Of a stretch of DNA of 64,000 bases, positions 1-8,555 are shown piece by piece (positions within the stretch are counted from its first letter, which is position 1; the number at the start of each line of letters is the position of its first letter). The stretch is taken from the NCBI GenBank assembly GCA_021300095.1, contig JAJTHV010000105.1, forward strand, positions 1 through 64,000, read 5' to 3'. A program made the translations under genes and the position numbers. The notes below the pieces were generated by a model. It ran no database searches and was not told where the DNA came from. It saw only the letters and a list, made by a program, of their open reading frames with translations. The DNA comes from Flammeovirgaceae bacterium (lineage in GTDB: Bacteria; Bacteroidota; Bacteroidia; Cytophagales; Cyclobacteriaceae).

Positions 1-696
1 ATTTTCCTTAATTTTTTCTTTCATCACTTGCTTTACTTCATTCATGTCGATGGTGGCACCGAGTTCTTTTTCCAAAGAGGTAACGACTTTGTCATCAATG
101 CCGCATGGAACGATGTGATGAAAGTAGGATAGATCGGGAGATACATTGAGTGCGAGGCCGTGCATGGTTACCCAGCGGCTCGTTTTCACACCCATTGCAC
201 AAATTTTGCGTGCGTGTTTCATGCTGTCGAATCCAATCCATACGCCTGTCAAGCCGGGTATGCGACCCGCTGTGATTTGAAATGTCGCTAATGTTTGGAT
301 GACAGCTTCTTCCAGCAAACGCATGTATTGATGGATGTCGGTAAAGAAATTTTCAAGATCAATGATGGGATACACTACTAATTGACCGGGACCATGGTAG
401 GTAATATCTCCTCCGCGATTGATCGGGAAGTAGCTGGCTTCTATGGTGTGGAGGTCTTCTTTTTTAACTAACAGGTTTTTTTCATCACCGCTTTTTCCGA
501 GTGTGTACACGTGAGGGTGTTCGCAGAAGAGCAAGTAGTTGGAAGTGGGAACTTGTTCTGATTCCGCGAGATTTCGGTTTTGCTTTTTTATATCGAGGAT
601 TTGATTAAACAAATCAGTTTGGTAATCCCACGCTTGCTGATAGTCAATCAAGCCTAGATCGATGAAACGGGTTTGTTTGTTGATAGCGGTATTCAA
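1..696 (-). CDS. lipB: Lipoyl(octanoyl) transferase LipB, 3' end outside window
   Basis: The protein transfers octanoyl groups from acyl carrier protein to lipoyl domains, the first step of lipoate synthesis in the cytosol. Frame translation gives the family motifs RGGDITYHGPGQLVVYP, with the conserved His, and later GVKTSRWVTMHGLALNV and the catalytic Cys region HIVPCGI. 232 codons are visible and the frame is still open at base 1, close to the usual full length of about 230-250. No ATG precedes the conserved core. The frame opens after a TAG, and a TTG at 694-696 is the only reasonable start; it overlaps the TGA of the preceding short frame, so coupled translation is likely. Family is certain, start is inferred. 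Confidence 0.9.
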   Translation of the reverse strand, partial: MNTAINKQTRFIDLGLIDYQQAWDYQTDLFNQILDIKKQNRNLAESEQVPTSNYLLFCEHPHVYTLGKSGDEKNLLVKKEDLHTIEASYFPINRGGDITYHGPGQLVVYPIIDLENFFTDIHQYMRLLEEAVIQTLATFQITAGRIPGLTGVWIGFDSMKHARKICAMGVKTSRWVTMHGLALNVSPDLSYFHHIVPCGIDDKVVTSLEKELGATIDMNEVKQVMKEKIKEN

Positions 697-785
697 AACT
701 TCTTTTGCCTAGTAAAATTTTTGTCAATCACGGTTGTAGAGCCGGTAGGATCAAAACCATCTCTCATCAATAACTCTAAAATCAT
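693..785 (-). CDS. 30-aa frame in the toxin position behind a DUF433 antitoxin
   Basis: A 30-codon frame starts with an ATG that overlaps the TGA of the DUF433 gene (ATGA) and ends in a TGA that overlaps the TTG start of lipB. The peptide begins MILELLMRDGFDP and ends with a basic stretch, RQKKF. DUF433 genes are often followed by a PIN-like DUF5615 toxin of about 100-120 residues, and nothing of that size fits here. It may be a toxin remnant, a coupling leader for lipB, or chance. I do not recognise the sequence. Confidence 0.35.
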   Translation of the reverse strand: MILELLMRDGFDPTGSTTVIDKNFTRQKKF

Positions 786-991
786 TTCACCTGATTGCGA
801 TGGTAGGCAAATGCAAAAACGGATTGCAGATCGTCCTTTTCAAGCGTTGGATAGTTTGATAAAACATCTTCTTCTCGCCAACCATTTGCAAACAGTCCTA
901 GTAGAAACTCAACAGAGAGTCTGGTCCCTTTTACAATAGGTTTTCCTCCAAGAATATTCTTATCAGAAACTATTTTGTCTTTCCAATCCAT
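782..991 (-). CDS. DUF433 family antitoxin-like protein
   Basis: The 69-residue protein has the DUF433 signature: an N-terminal ILGGKPIVKGTRLSVEFLL segment followed by a helical WREEDVLSNYPTL region and a DLQSVFAFAY helix. DUF433 proteins are small winged-helix DNA binders, usually the antitoxin of a type II pair with a PIN-like DUF5615 toxin. The C-terminus (HRNQVK) is a little shorter than is common. It lies 36 bases downstream of the isomerase gene on the same strand and overlaps a 30-codon frame by four bases instead of a real toxin gene, so it looks orphaned. DNA binding and autoregulation are inferred from the family. Confidence 0.85.
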   Translation of the reverse strand: MDWKDKIVSDKNILGGKPIVKGTRLSVEFLLGLFANGWREEDVLSNYPTLEKDDLQSVFAFAYHRNQVK

Positions 992-1027
992 AATTCTAAG
1001 ATACTACGAAACCGAGCTAAAGTCAAC

Positions 1028-2026
1028 TCACTTCAATTTCCCCAACTCTTCTTTCAGATAATCAATCGCTTCGACAGGATTTGCTTCTACGCCATTTTCT
1101 TTGGCGAGGTAATACGAAATCCAATCGGTTAAATGAATGAGGTAGTAGTACTGTTCCAATAACGAAGCGCCCTCACCAACAATATCAATGATCGGGTTTG
1201 ATTTCTTTTCAAAAATCGGCCGGCAAATTTCCATTCGCTTTTCTACGCGTTCATGGTCGTGATCGGAGTAGAGGTAGATTACTTGTGCTTGATGCAAAAT
1301 GTTTTCAGGAAACTGCCATCCCACAATTTCGTTGTGATTCATTTCCGGAAAAGTATTGACGTGTGCCAACTGCTTGGCATTTTCGTTGATTTGATTTTGG
1401 AAACGAAGTGCCATGGCTTTGAGGCGCTCATCGCAATAGATAATCGGAAATTTGCCTTTCAGTTTTTTAGCAATTAATTCTGCTTCCGACTGGATGGCTT
1501 TTTCTCCACGATTTAAATACTCGATAGCATTTTCTGTTTCTTTCATGAAGGCAGCGCCAATCAGGTTGGTGTGATAGAGTGCATACAGCAATGAAACCAT
1601 CATATATCCCAAATTACCGCGCGGGCTTTTAGAACCTCCCGGAATTTGAATCCAAAACAAATTGTATTCTTTCGCAAGCTCTAACATTTTGCCACCCGAT
1701 GTAATGCAAATGATGTGGGCGCGCTTCAACATTGCCTTATTAATAGCAGCCAATGTTTCTTCCGTATCGCCACTGTAAGAGCATGCGATGAACAATGTAT
1801 GTGGGCTCACAAACTGCGGAATGTTGTAGCCTTTCGAAACGGTGATGGGTATGGGCACACGGCCAAAAGTTAATGACTCCACCAAATTGGCACCAATGCC
1901 GGAGCCGCCCATGCCGGTGATTAAGATATTTCGAATGTCGCTGCCCGGTCTTACCAGATCAACAGATTGACCGATCTTGAGTGCACTGGCTAGTTGCAGG
2001 GTAAAGCCTTCGATTAGTTTCTTCAT
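1028..2026 (-). CDS. Bifunctional phosphoglucose/phosphomannose isomerase (SIS domain)
   Basis: The 332-residue protein has a SIS sugar-isomerase fold with the phosphosugar loop ITGMGGSGIGANLVESL at about residues 36-52 and a second motif, IACSYSGDTEETLAAI, near 80-95. The C-terminal half carries PEMNHNEIVGW, typical of the archaeal-type bifunctional phosphoglucose/phosphomannose isomerases that interconvert glucose-6-P or mannose-6-P with fructose-6-P. The length matches that family (about 300-340). The gene is divergent from yraN with about 40 bases between the starts, so the two promoters must be compact or overlapping. A specific role in glycolysis versus mannose metabolism cannot be told from sequence. 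Confidence 0.9.
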   Translation of the reverse strand: MKKLIEGFTLQLASALKIGQSVDLVRPGSDIRNILITGMGGSGIGANLVESLTFGRVPIPITVSKGYNIPQFVSPHTLFIACSYSGDTEETLAAINKAMLKRAHIICITSGGKMLELAKEYNLFWIQIPGGSKSPRGNLGYMMVSLLYALYHTNLIGAAFMKETENAIEYLNRGEKAIQSEAELIAKKLKGKFPIIYCDERLKAMALRFQNQINENAKQLAHVNTFPEMNHNEIVGWQFPENILHQAQVIYLYSDHDHERVEKRMEICRPIFEKKSNPIIDIVGEGASLLEQYYYLIHLTDWISYYLAKENGVEANPVEAIDYLKEELGKLK

Positions 2027-2068
2027 TCTTTGTTCTTAACTTCGATTTTCAAAGGTAGATTATTTATT

Positions 2069-2422
2069 GTGAGCGATAAAATCGAAAAAGGGAAAGCAGG
2101 TGAAGATTTGGCTGCCCGATTTCTTCTGGAGAAGGGGTATCAGATTTTGGCACGAAACTATCGCTTCAAACGATCTGAGATTGATATAATCGCTCAGAAA
2201 GACAATTGCCTTGTTTTTGTAGAAGTAAAGTGGCGATCCACCGATGCTTTTGGTTATCCGGAAGAATTTGTCAACGAAAAGAAGGCTGCTAAGATTTTGG
2301 AAGGAGCCGATCAATATATCTACGAGGCGAACTGGAACGGAAACATTCGGTTTGATATTGTAGCCATCCGGCAGATCAATGGACAAACAGAAGTAGTGCA
2401 GATTGAAGATGCTTTTTATTAA
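2069..2422 (+). CDS. yraN: YraN family endonuclease-like protein (UPF0102)
   Basis: This small protein has the UPF0102/YraN fold, a Holliday-junction-resolvase-like nuclease core: KGKAGEDLAARFLLEKGYQI, then NYRFKRSEIDIIAQ and LVFVEVKWR. The D-x(n)-ExK arrangement (EIDII ... FVEVK) is the nuclease signature. The frame can extend to a TTG at 2030, but homologues start just before the GKxGE motif, so I chose the GTG at 2069, giving 117 residues. The TTG version would add a poorly conserved hydrophobic leader that abuts the divergent isomerase start. Its cellular role is unknown in the family. It ends directly against the convergent gene at 2423. Confidence 0.85.
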   Translation: MSDKIEKGKAGEDLAARFLLEKGYQILARNYRFKRSEIDIIAQKDNCLVFVEVKWRSTDAFGYPEEFVNEKKAAKILEGADQYIYEANWNGNIRFDIVAIRQINGQTEVVQIEDAFY

Positions 2423-3244
2423 TTACTTGGAATAGATTTCCTTTCCCTTCTCGTCCCACTCTTTGCGCAGGTAGGGTTTAATATCTTTTTCGAATGGTTC
2501 TTTGGGGTAAGTAATGATGCGCTTCCGCTTTCCGTTAGGGTAGTTTTCAATCCAATCTCCAACCTTTACATTGAAGCGATATTCGCCACACACTGCTACC
2601 ATACCATTTTCATGCAGCAGGTAATAGTACCCTTCTTTTTCTCCATACTCGATGGGCGTAATCTCTTTGATTTTTTTCCTTTCAGCAGGATCGTAGTAGG
2701 TAATGCGAGATTCTTTGGGCCAGCCTTTGTAATACTTTTCTTTATCTTCTAGTAAGTCTTGTTGATTATGGCGCATCCACCGGCCATGTTTGGTACCCAT
2801 ATAAAAAATACCTTCTTCAACTACTGTAGTACCAATCAGCTTTTTATAAGGTCCATGCAGCAACACGCCTTTGGTGGGGTCAAATTTTTCTACTCGTCTT
2901 ACTTCGGCACGTTTGTAGTCGTAATAGTAAATGTCGCGAGCAAATGTGTTGGGTACAGCCGGTTTTTTTAGTTTATAAAATAGCTCCAGCGTTACGTTAT
3001 TGCCATACCCTTTTCGGGCAAAACCCTTTTTAGTTTTAATGCCGTAGAAGACTTTTCTTTTTGGCTTTTTCTTTTTGGTAACGATTGGTTCCTCTTCTTT
3101 TTCCAGTTCTAACAGCGTAAATGGCCGGTCAGTATCAAATGTAAATTGCCCCTCTTGCACCTTGGGTTCGGTGCCTTGGGCAAGTAGCTCAGAGCTTAAG
3201 GCAACTACTAAAATGAAGATCGGTACACTTCGCATGGCAAACAT
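2423..3244 (-). CDS. Secreted MORN-like repeat protein, unknown function
   Basis: The 273-residue protein opens with a signal peptide (RSVPIFILVVALSSELLAQG) and a charged lysine-rich linker (KKKKPKRK). The C-terminal two thirds holds repeated GxxxGxWxxxxxNG-type strands such as GTKHGRWMRHN and VKVGDWIENYPNGKRK, which resemble the MORN/YwqK-like repeats common in Bacteroidota envelope proteins. It is likely exported to the periplasm or outer surface. Its stop codon directly follows the stop of convergent yraN. A perfect hairpin upstream (3331-3364) separates it from htpG, so it probably has its own promoter. Function is not known. Confidence 0.75.
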   Translation of the reverse strand: MFAMRSVPIFILVVALSSELLAQGTEPKVQEGQFTFDTDRPFTLLELEKEEEPIVTKKKKPKRKVFYGIKTKKGFARKGYGNNVTLELFYKLKKPAVPNTFARDIYYYDYKRAEVRRVEKFDPTKGVLLHGPYKKLIGTTVVEEGIFYMGTKHGRWMRHNQQDLLEDKEKYYKGWPKESRITYYDPAERKKIKEITPIEYGEKEGYYYLLHENGMVAVCGEYRFNVKVGDWIENYPNGKRKRIITYPKEPFEKDIKPYLRKEWDEKGKEIYSK

Positions 3245-3330
3245 TAACGAAAGTTACACAATATTATTTTCGATTTGAATTTTCAATTTTGAAAAACCCT
3301 TTGGCGTACCCATTTCACTGAAAGACCAAA

Positions 3331-3364
3331 AAAATGGGAGCCGAAATTTTCGGCTCCCATTTTA
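3331..3364 (-). terminator. Rho-independent terminator of htpG
   Basis: A perfect palindrome, ATGGGAGCCGAAA / TTTCGGCTCCCAT, is flanked by A and T runs on its two sides, so it can end transcription in either direction. It lies about 20 bases past the htpG stop and upstream of the next minus-strand gene. With both neighbours on the minus strand, its obvious job is ending htpG. Confidence 0.85.
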
Positions 3365-3382
3365 ATTTTAGTGACCAACAAA

Positions 3383-5275
3383 TTATCCCACCAATTCCAC
3401 ACTGCGCTTGATAAAGGCAGTGAGGTCGGCACCTGTCAACATGCTTTGTGAAAGCAAGCCAAGGTCATACGCCTGCTTGGCTAGTTTACCTTTTTGATCT
3501 TCACTTTCCGCTTTCAAGATACGTTGCACAATAGGATGATTGCCATTCACGGCTACATTGTAATTGTCGGGCATGCTTCCCATAAAGCTCATACCACCGC
3601 CACCACCGGTGCGTGCCATATCTTTCATTCTGCGCATCCACTCACTCATGGTAATGGTTACCGGCATATCGTCTGGCGACAATGATTCAATGGCCACACT
3701 CATGGCTTTGTTGTTAATGGCTTTTTCAAAAATGCCTTTCACCTGCTCTTCTTCTTCTTTGCTCAATACACTGGCCACTGCATCTGATTTTACAATCAGT
3801 TTGTCAATGATTTCACTATCTACCCGCTTGAGTTGAGTTTTCTCCAACTTCTGCTCCAGGTGGCCAATAAAGTGACTATCTAAAACGCCATCCAATAACA
3901 GTACATCATACGCTTTAGCTTTTGCACTTTGAATGAATGCATCTTGCTTGCCTTTGTTGTTGGTGTAGAGATAAATAACTTGCTCGTCTTTATCGGTTTG
4001 ATTCGGTTTTACTTTATCCGCATATTCATTCAAAGTGAAATACTGTCCGTCTACGTTTTTGAGAAGCGCAAACTCTTTGGCTTTCTCAGCGAATTTCTCA
4101 TCACTGATCATGCCGTAGCGCACAAACACGCTGATGTCGTCCCATTTCTTTTCAAATTCCTTGCGGTCTTTGTTGAACATATCCAACAACTTATCGGCTA
4201 CTTTTTTAGTGATGTGCGAGCTGATCTTCTTCACATTCGCATCACTTTGCAAATAACTCCGTGAAACGTTGAGCGGAATATCGGGTGAATCGAGTACACC
4301 ATGTAACAGCATCAGAAAATCAGGAACCACATCTTTTACTTCATCAGTGATGAATACCTGACGGGAATACAGTTGTATTTTGTTGCGTTGAATTTCAAAA
4401 TCGTTTTTGATTTTTGGGAAATACAAAACGCCTGTGAGGTTGAAAGGATAATCTACATTCAAGTGAATCCAGAAGAGCGGATCTTCAGTGAATGGATACA
4501 ATTCCTTGTAAAAGTTGATGTAATCTTCGTCTTTTAATTCGAGGGGGGCTTTGGCCCAAATGGGTGAAGTATTATTGATGATACGATCGGTAGTGACCGT
4601 TTTATATTTAGGCTTATTGTCGCTATCTACACCGTCTTCAACGCTTTCATCTTTCGTGCCGAACTTAATTTCGACTGGTAAAAATTTGCAGTACTTATCG
4701 AGAATGCCTTTTAAGCGGAATTCCTCCAAAAACTCTTCAGAGTCTTTGTTAACATGCAAAATCACATCGGTACCACGTGTTTCTTTGGTGGCTTCGGTCA
4801 ACTCAAATTCGGTAGAGCCATCGCATATCCATCGTGCCGCTTCGCTGCCTTCTTTGAATGATTTCGATACTACTTCAACCTTATCAGACACCATAAAGGC
4901 GGAGTAGAAGCCCAAGCCAAACTTTCCAATAATGTCTTTGGCATCGGTTTTATCTTTGAATTTCTCTACGAATTCCGCTGCTCCGGAAAACGCAATCTGG
5001 TTGATGTATTTTTTGATTTCCTCGGCAGTCATGCCAAGGCCTTTGTCACTTACGGTAATGGTTTTAGCTTCTTTATCGAAGCTCACTTCAATTTTGAGAT
5101 CACCCAATTCGCCATTGAATTCGCCCAAGGCTGCCAACTTCTTCAGTTTTTGAGTAGCGTCTACGGCATTGCTCACCAATTCACGCAAAAAGATTTCGTG
5201 ATCGGAATAGAGAAATTTCTTGATGATCGGAAAAATATTCTCGGTATGAATCGAGATAGTACCTTTTTCTGCCAT
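3383..5275 (-). CDS. htpG: Molecular chaperone HtpG (Hsp90)
   Basis: The 630-residue protein is a full-length bacterial Hsp90, an ATP-driven dimeric cytosolic chaperone. The GHKL ATPase domain shows EIFLRELVSNAVDATQKLK (about 28-46), DKGLGM (about 79-84) and IGKFGLGFYSAFMV (about 116-129). The middle domain has the NVSRSYLQSD segment, and the C-terminal dimerisation domain runs to the end. The length equals that of E. coli HtpG. It is monocistronic, with a strong terminator just downstream and a 90-base gap upstream. Heat-shock control is expected from the family, but I could not identify a specific promoter. Confidence 0.98.
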   Translation of the reverse strand: MAEKGTISIHTENIFPIIKKFLYSDHEIFLRELVSNAVDATQKLKKLAALGEFNGELGDLKIEVSFDKEAKTITVSDKGLGMTAEEIKKYINQIAFSGAAEFVEKFKDKTDAKDIIGKFGLGFYSAFMVSDKVEVVSKSFKEGSEAARWICDGSTEFELTEATKETRGTDVILHVNKDSEEFLEEFRLKGILDKYCKFLPVEIKFGTKDESVEDGVDSDNKPKYKTVTTDRIINNTSPIWAKAPLELKDEDYINFYKELYPFTEDPLFWIHLNVDYPFNLTGVLYFPKIKNDFEIQRNKIQLYSRQVFITDEVKDVVPDFLMLLHGVLDSPDIPLNVSRSYLQSDANVKKISSHITKKVADKLLDMFNKDRKEFEKKWDDISVFVRYGMISDEKFAEKAKEFALLKNVDGQYFTLNEYADKVKPNQTDKDEQVIYLYTNNKGKQDAFIQSAKAKAYDVLLLDGVLDSHFIGHLEQKLEKTQLKRVDSEIIDKLIVKSDAVASVLSKEEEEQVKGIFEKAINNKAMSVAIESLSPDDMPVTITMSEWMRRMKDMARTGGGGGMSFMGSMPDNYNVAVNGNHPIVQRILKAESEDQKGKLAKQAYDLGLLSQSMLTGADLTAFIKRSVELVG

Positions 5276-5364
5276 AATGGTTCAAATTTTGGGTTAGAAT
5301 GATTGCATCTATTCTACACAATGATTGTTCCAAAAGGGAAAAGTGTCAGGTTGTCAGAAAAATA

Positions 5365-6399
5365 CTATCGATGTGAGGGCATGTGATTGTCCAGAAAATT
5401 ATCAGCTGCCTTGTTCCATGCATCCAAAGCGTCACTTCGCTTTTTGTTGAGTTCGGTATTCACCTGATTGTATTTCGTTACGGCAGCGTTAAAATCTGCT
5501 ACCAGTTTGTTAAAGGCATCCACATCTTGTTGGGTACGGTCAGCCTGCTTTTTTGATTCCAAAGCTTTTTTGCGCTTTTCGATGTTGTCATTTTTCAGTA
5601 AAAAGTCGGGGAGTTCGGAGCTTTTGCTTGCTTCATGCTTGTAAAACTCAAGCATTCGTTCGCAGGCCACTTTTAATGTTTTGTCGCCTTTGTAGGTGGA
5701 TATAGGGCTCATGTTTTTCAATCCTTCAGTGCTACTGGCGAATAGTGCATTTTTAGTTTGCTCCATGGCGTTGACATCTCCCTTTTTCAAAGCATCCATC
5801 CAATAGACCTCATCTTTATAACTCTTAAAGAAGATGAGGTAAATGCGATTGTAATATTTATAAACAGCACTTGCTTCTTCCATTTTTTTGGAAAGTTTGG
5901 AAGAGGACTCAATCAAACGAATTTTATTTTTTGCTGCGAATGCTTCGAATTCTTTATCAAAGATTAAGTAGGCCTTATCGGCACGTTCGTTGGCTTTTTC
6001 CTTGGCCAACATAAAAGCCTCCATCGCATCGTAGGATTGTTCCGCAATTTCTTCCATGTTCACAATCTTCGCGTAATCTTCATTTAAAAGAGCTGAAGTG
6101 ATTTGAAAATAAGCAAGTGCAGAATCGCGTAAGGCAGGATCTCCGTTAAATGGCTTTAGCTTGCGCATGTTGGTAACCGCTTGCTTAATGGTTTGCATCA
6201 ACTCCAATCGTTTCTTTTCAACCTTGCGAGCGCTTTTATTGTGAGACGTGGCACTGCTATAGGCCATCATATCATTCGAAATCAATTTACACTGTTCACC
6301 TACATAGCCTAAGTATTCGGTAGCGACCGTCATATTTTGAGCTTGTGATAGGTGGATAAATGAAATGAATGTAAATACGAAAATAAAAACAGCTCGCAT
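5365..6399 (-). CDS. Secreted helical surface protein (LIC11966-like)
   Basis: A signal peptide (VFIFVFTFISFIHLSQAQ) precedes about 320 residues that are almost entirely alpha-helical and lysine/glutamate rich, with coiled-coil-like stretches near 130-180 and 270-330. The overall pattern resembles proteins annotated as LIC11966 family surface proteins in Bacteroidota and Leptospira; this assignment is from memory and tentative. The gene starts 6 bases after the stop of the Prc-type protease gene, so the two are almost certainly co-transcribed. The protease might process or clear this protein, but that is only an inference from the operon. Confidence 0.6.
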   Translation of the reverse strand: MRAVFIFVFTFISFIHLSQAQNMTVATEYLGYVGEQCKLISNDMMAYSSATSHNKSARKVEKKRLELMQTIKQAVTNMRKLKPFNGDPALRDSALAYFQITSALLNEDYAKIVNMEEIAEQSYDAMEAFMLAKEKANERADKAYLIFDKEFEAFAAKNKIRLIESSSKLSKKMEEASAVYKYYNRIYLIFFKSYKDEVYWMDALKKGDVNAMEQTKNALFASSTEGLKNMSPISTYKGDKTLKVACERMLEFYKHEASKSSELPDFLLKNDNIEKRKKALESKKQADRTQQDVDAFNKLVADFNAAVTKYNQVNTELNKKRSDALDAWNKAADNFLDNHMPSHR

Positions 6400-6405
6400 A
6401 ATGTA

Positions 6406-8436
6406 TTATGGTTTTGTAAGTGATAGATAATTCAGTATGATTTGAAAAGCTTCTTCAATATAGGCACTGCGCTCAATATCCTTGAGTAACTCTTGACTCG
6501 CCATGTTTCGGTTTTCATCCAACCCTAGCAAAGCCCCATCAAATTTATTTTGCATGACACGATATAAAGGTTTAGTGCTGGCACTTTTTGTTTCATCAAG
6601 CTGCTTGACATGCGCTTGCGATGCAAGATGATGCTGAATGTATGCGTTGATTTCTAACAATTGAGGCGCTTGATAGAAGTTTTGGAAATCACGCAATTGC
6701 TTGAACCAAGCCGAATTTTGGATACGCTCTTCGCTTCGGTTTTTCAAAGGTGCAACTGTTGGTTTTGTCAGTGGGGTGTAATATACTTTCTTAATTACCG
6801 AATCACTGGGTAACGCATGGCGATTAGTGCGCTCACTGATTTGCAAAATGCTGTAGAAGTCGGGCAGATATATATCCGGCTGCACACCTTTACGCTGGTG
6901 ACTTTTACCGGTGATCCGATAGGCTTTAGAAAGAGTAATTTTTACAAAACCTAAAGAGTCTTTTCCCTGAATTAAAGGAAAAACATTTTGCGCGGTAGCT
7001 TTTCCGTAAGAAGTGCTGCCCACCACCAATGCTCTGTTGTAATCCTGCAATGCAGCTGTCGTAATTTCGGATGCAGAAGCACTAAACCCATTAATCAAGA
7101 TGACCAGCGGTCCATCATAGGCTAAGCCCTTGTGAATATCCTTTAAAGAAATGATTTGCCCATCTTTTGATTTGGAGAGCGCCATAGGCCCAACGTCAAT
7201 AAATATTCCTGCCAATTCAATCGCCTCTTGTACGGACCCTCCACCATTGAATCGTAAGTCGAGGATGAGTCCTTGAATGTTCTCTTTTTTTAGTTTAATG
7301 ATTTCTTTGGCAACATCACTCGCACAACTTTGCCCTTCACCACCCCAATCCGAATAGAAGCCGGGCAATGAGATGTAACCAACTGATTTTTCGCCTTTGA
7401 GCAAAAGGCTTTGCACATTGCTTTCGATGGATTCGCGCTTTTCTTTGTGCAACAATACTTCAACGGAGCTGCCATCCGCTTTCTTAAAAGTAAAAGTTCC
7501 GGAAAGCCTATCTGCTGAATTTATTTTTCCTTCAAATTCATTGTCATCAAAATCCAATGGATTAGAAACTTCTCCATTGGGCCAAGACACTGATATAATG
7601 GCATCTCCTTTATTGATCAGATGACTGTTCCAGGCAGGCCCACCCGGAGCTAGCCGGTCGACAACAATTTCTCCCAACGCGTTTTCATCCAGATCAAATC
7701 CAAAGGAGTAGGCTGACGATGAGAGTGAACTTTCAAAATCTTTTATTTCGCTTAGTGTAAAATAGTTGGTATGCGGGTCGAACGAGATAGCGATGGATTT
7801 GAGTAGCACATTGGCAACAAACTCTTTGGGTGAAACACTGCCGCGAAGTAATCGATTAAGTTTGGCCAACGTTTTATCACGCACTTTTTCGCGAGACACT
7901 TTTTCTACTGCCATCCAGTCTTTCACTGTCATTGCTTTGGCAGTCTGCGCCATCCGCGAAAGCGTAGATGACTTGAGCCAAATTTCCCAATCCCTTTCCA
8001 ATTCGCTGAGAGTTGTTTCGTGCTCCGTAGTTTGATTCACTGAAAAGTACAAACTGTCTTTTTTGGAATAGTCAAAGGGCTTAGCTGTTTTGAGGGTAAC
8101 AATTCGCACAGCATCCGTTAACCTTTTCTGATACACTTGCGTGGCCTTGTCAATAAACTCGCAGCTATTGTTTTTAGTCGGATCATTCAGGTGCAACGGG
8201 AGTGCACTTATCTCTCTTACATCGGATTCCAGAAAATACAAGCCATCCGGATCAAGGATTTCTACTACTTCATTGATTACACGTGCATGAAATTTTTCAT
8301 CGATCGGTGGAGGACTAAAATGCTCCGCCTTGATTTTGTTCACTAAAAGATGTGGCGTGGTGCACGAGTTTCCGGTTTGACTAAACGACACGCCAAACCA
8401 TAATAGAAAAAACAAAGTAAATAGAGCGCGCTTCAA
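6406..8436 (-). CDS. Carboxy-terminal processing (tail-specific) protease, S41 family
   Basis: The 676-residue protein matches Prc/Tsp proteases in length. It has a signal peptide (LFTLFFLLWFGVSFSQ), an N-terminal helical domain, a PDZ-like domain at about 240-330 (YSFGFDLDENALGEIVVDRL) and the S41 catalytic domain at about 340-510. The catalytic Ser lies in NGFSASASEITTA (near 455) and the catalytic Lys in STSYGKATAQN (near 480). A C-terminal helical region follows, as in the Prc group rather than the shorter CtpA group. It acts in the periplasm and trims or degrades proteins from their C-terminus. It heads an operon with the downstream surface protein gene. Confidence 0.92.
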   Translation of the reverse strand: MKRALFTLFFLLWFGVSFSQTGNSCTTPHLLVNKIKAEHFSPPPIDEKFHARVINEVVEILDPDGLYFLESDVREISALPLHLNDPTKNNSCEFIDKATQVYQKRLTDAVRIVTLKTAKPFDYSKKDSLYFSVNQTTEHETTLSELERDWEIWLKSSTLSRMAQTAKAMTVKDWMAVEKVSREKVRDKTLAKLNRLLRGSVSPKEFVANVLLKSIAISFDPHTNYFTLSEIKDFESSLSSSAYSFGFDLDENALGEIVVDRLAPGGPAWNSHLINKGDAIISVSWPNGEVSNPLDFDDNEFEGKINSADRLSGTFTFKKADGSSVEVLLHKEKRESIESNVQSLLLKGEKSVGYISLPGFYSDWGGEGQSCASDVAKEIIKLKKENIQGLILDLRFNGGGSVQEAIELAGIFIDVGPMALSKSKDGQIISLKDIHKGLAYDGPLVILINGFSASASEITTAALQDYNRALVVGSTSYGKATAQNVFPLIQGKDSLGFVKITLSKAYRITGKSHQRKGVQPDIYLPDFYSILQISERTNRHALPSDSVIKKVYYTPLTKPTVAPLKNRSEERIQNSAWFKQLRDFQNFYQAPQLLEINAYIQHHLASQAHVKQLDETKSASTKPLYRVMQNKFDGALLGLDENRNMASQELLKDIERSAYIEEAFQIILNYLSLTKP

Positions 8437-8507
8437 GAATGAAAATCGGTTTTTGTAAAAATAACACCCGAATGGGAATATCGGATGCCTGAATGATTAT
8501 AAAAAGA

Positions 8508-8532
8508 GAAGCCCTCCGGTTGAGAGGGCTTC
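8508..8532 (-). terminator. Terminator downstream of rng
   Basis: A 9-bp stem, GAAGCCCTC / GAGGGCTTC, with a 7-base loop lies 24 bases past the rng stop. On the minus strand the stem is followed by TCTTTTTATA, giving a usable U-tract. Confidence 0.85.
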
Positions 8533-8555
8533 ATTAAAAAGGTCTTGGTTCAGAA

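Noticed and set aside
3331-3364. Operator or attachment site
   Set aside because: The perfect palindrome with A/T flanks just after htpG is fully explained as a terminator.
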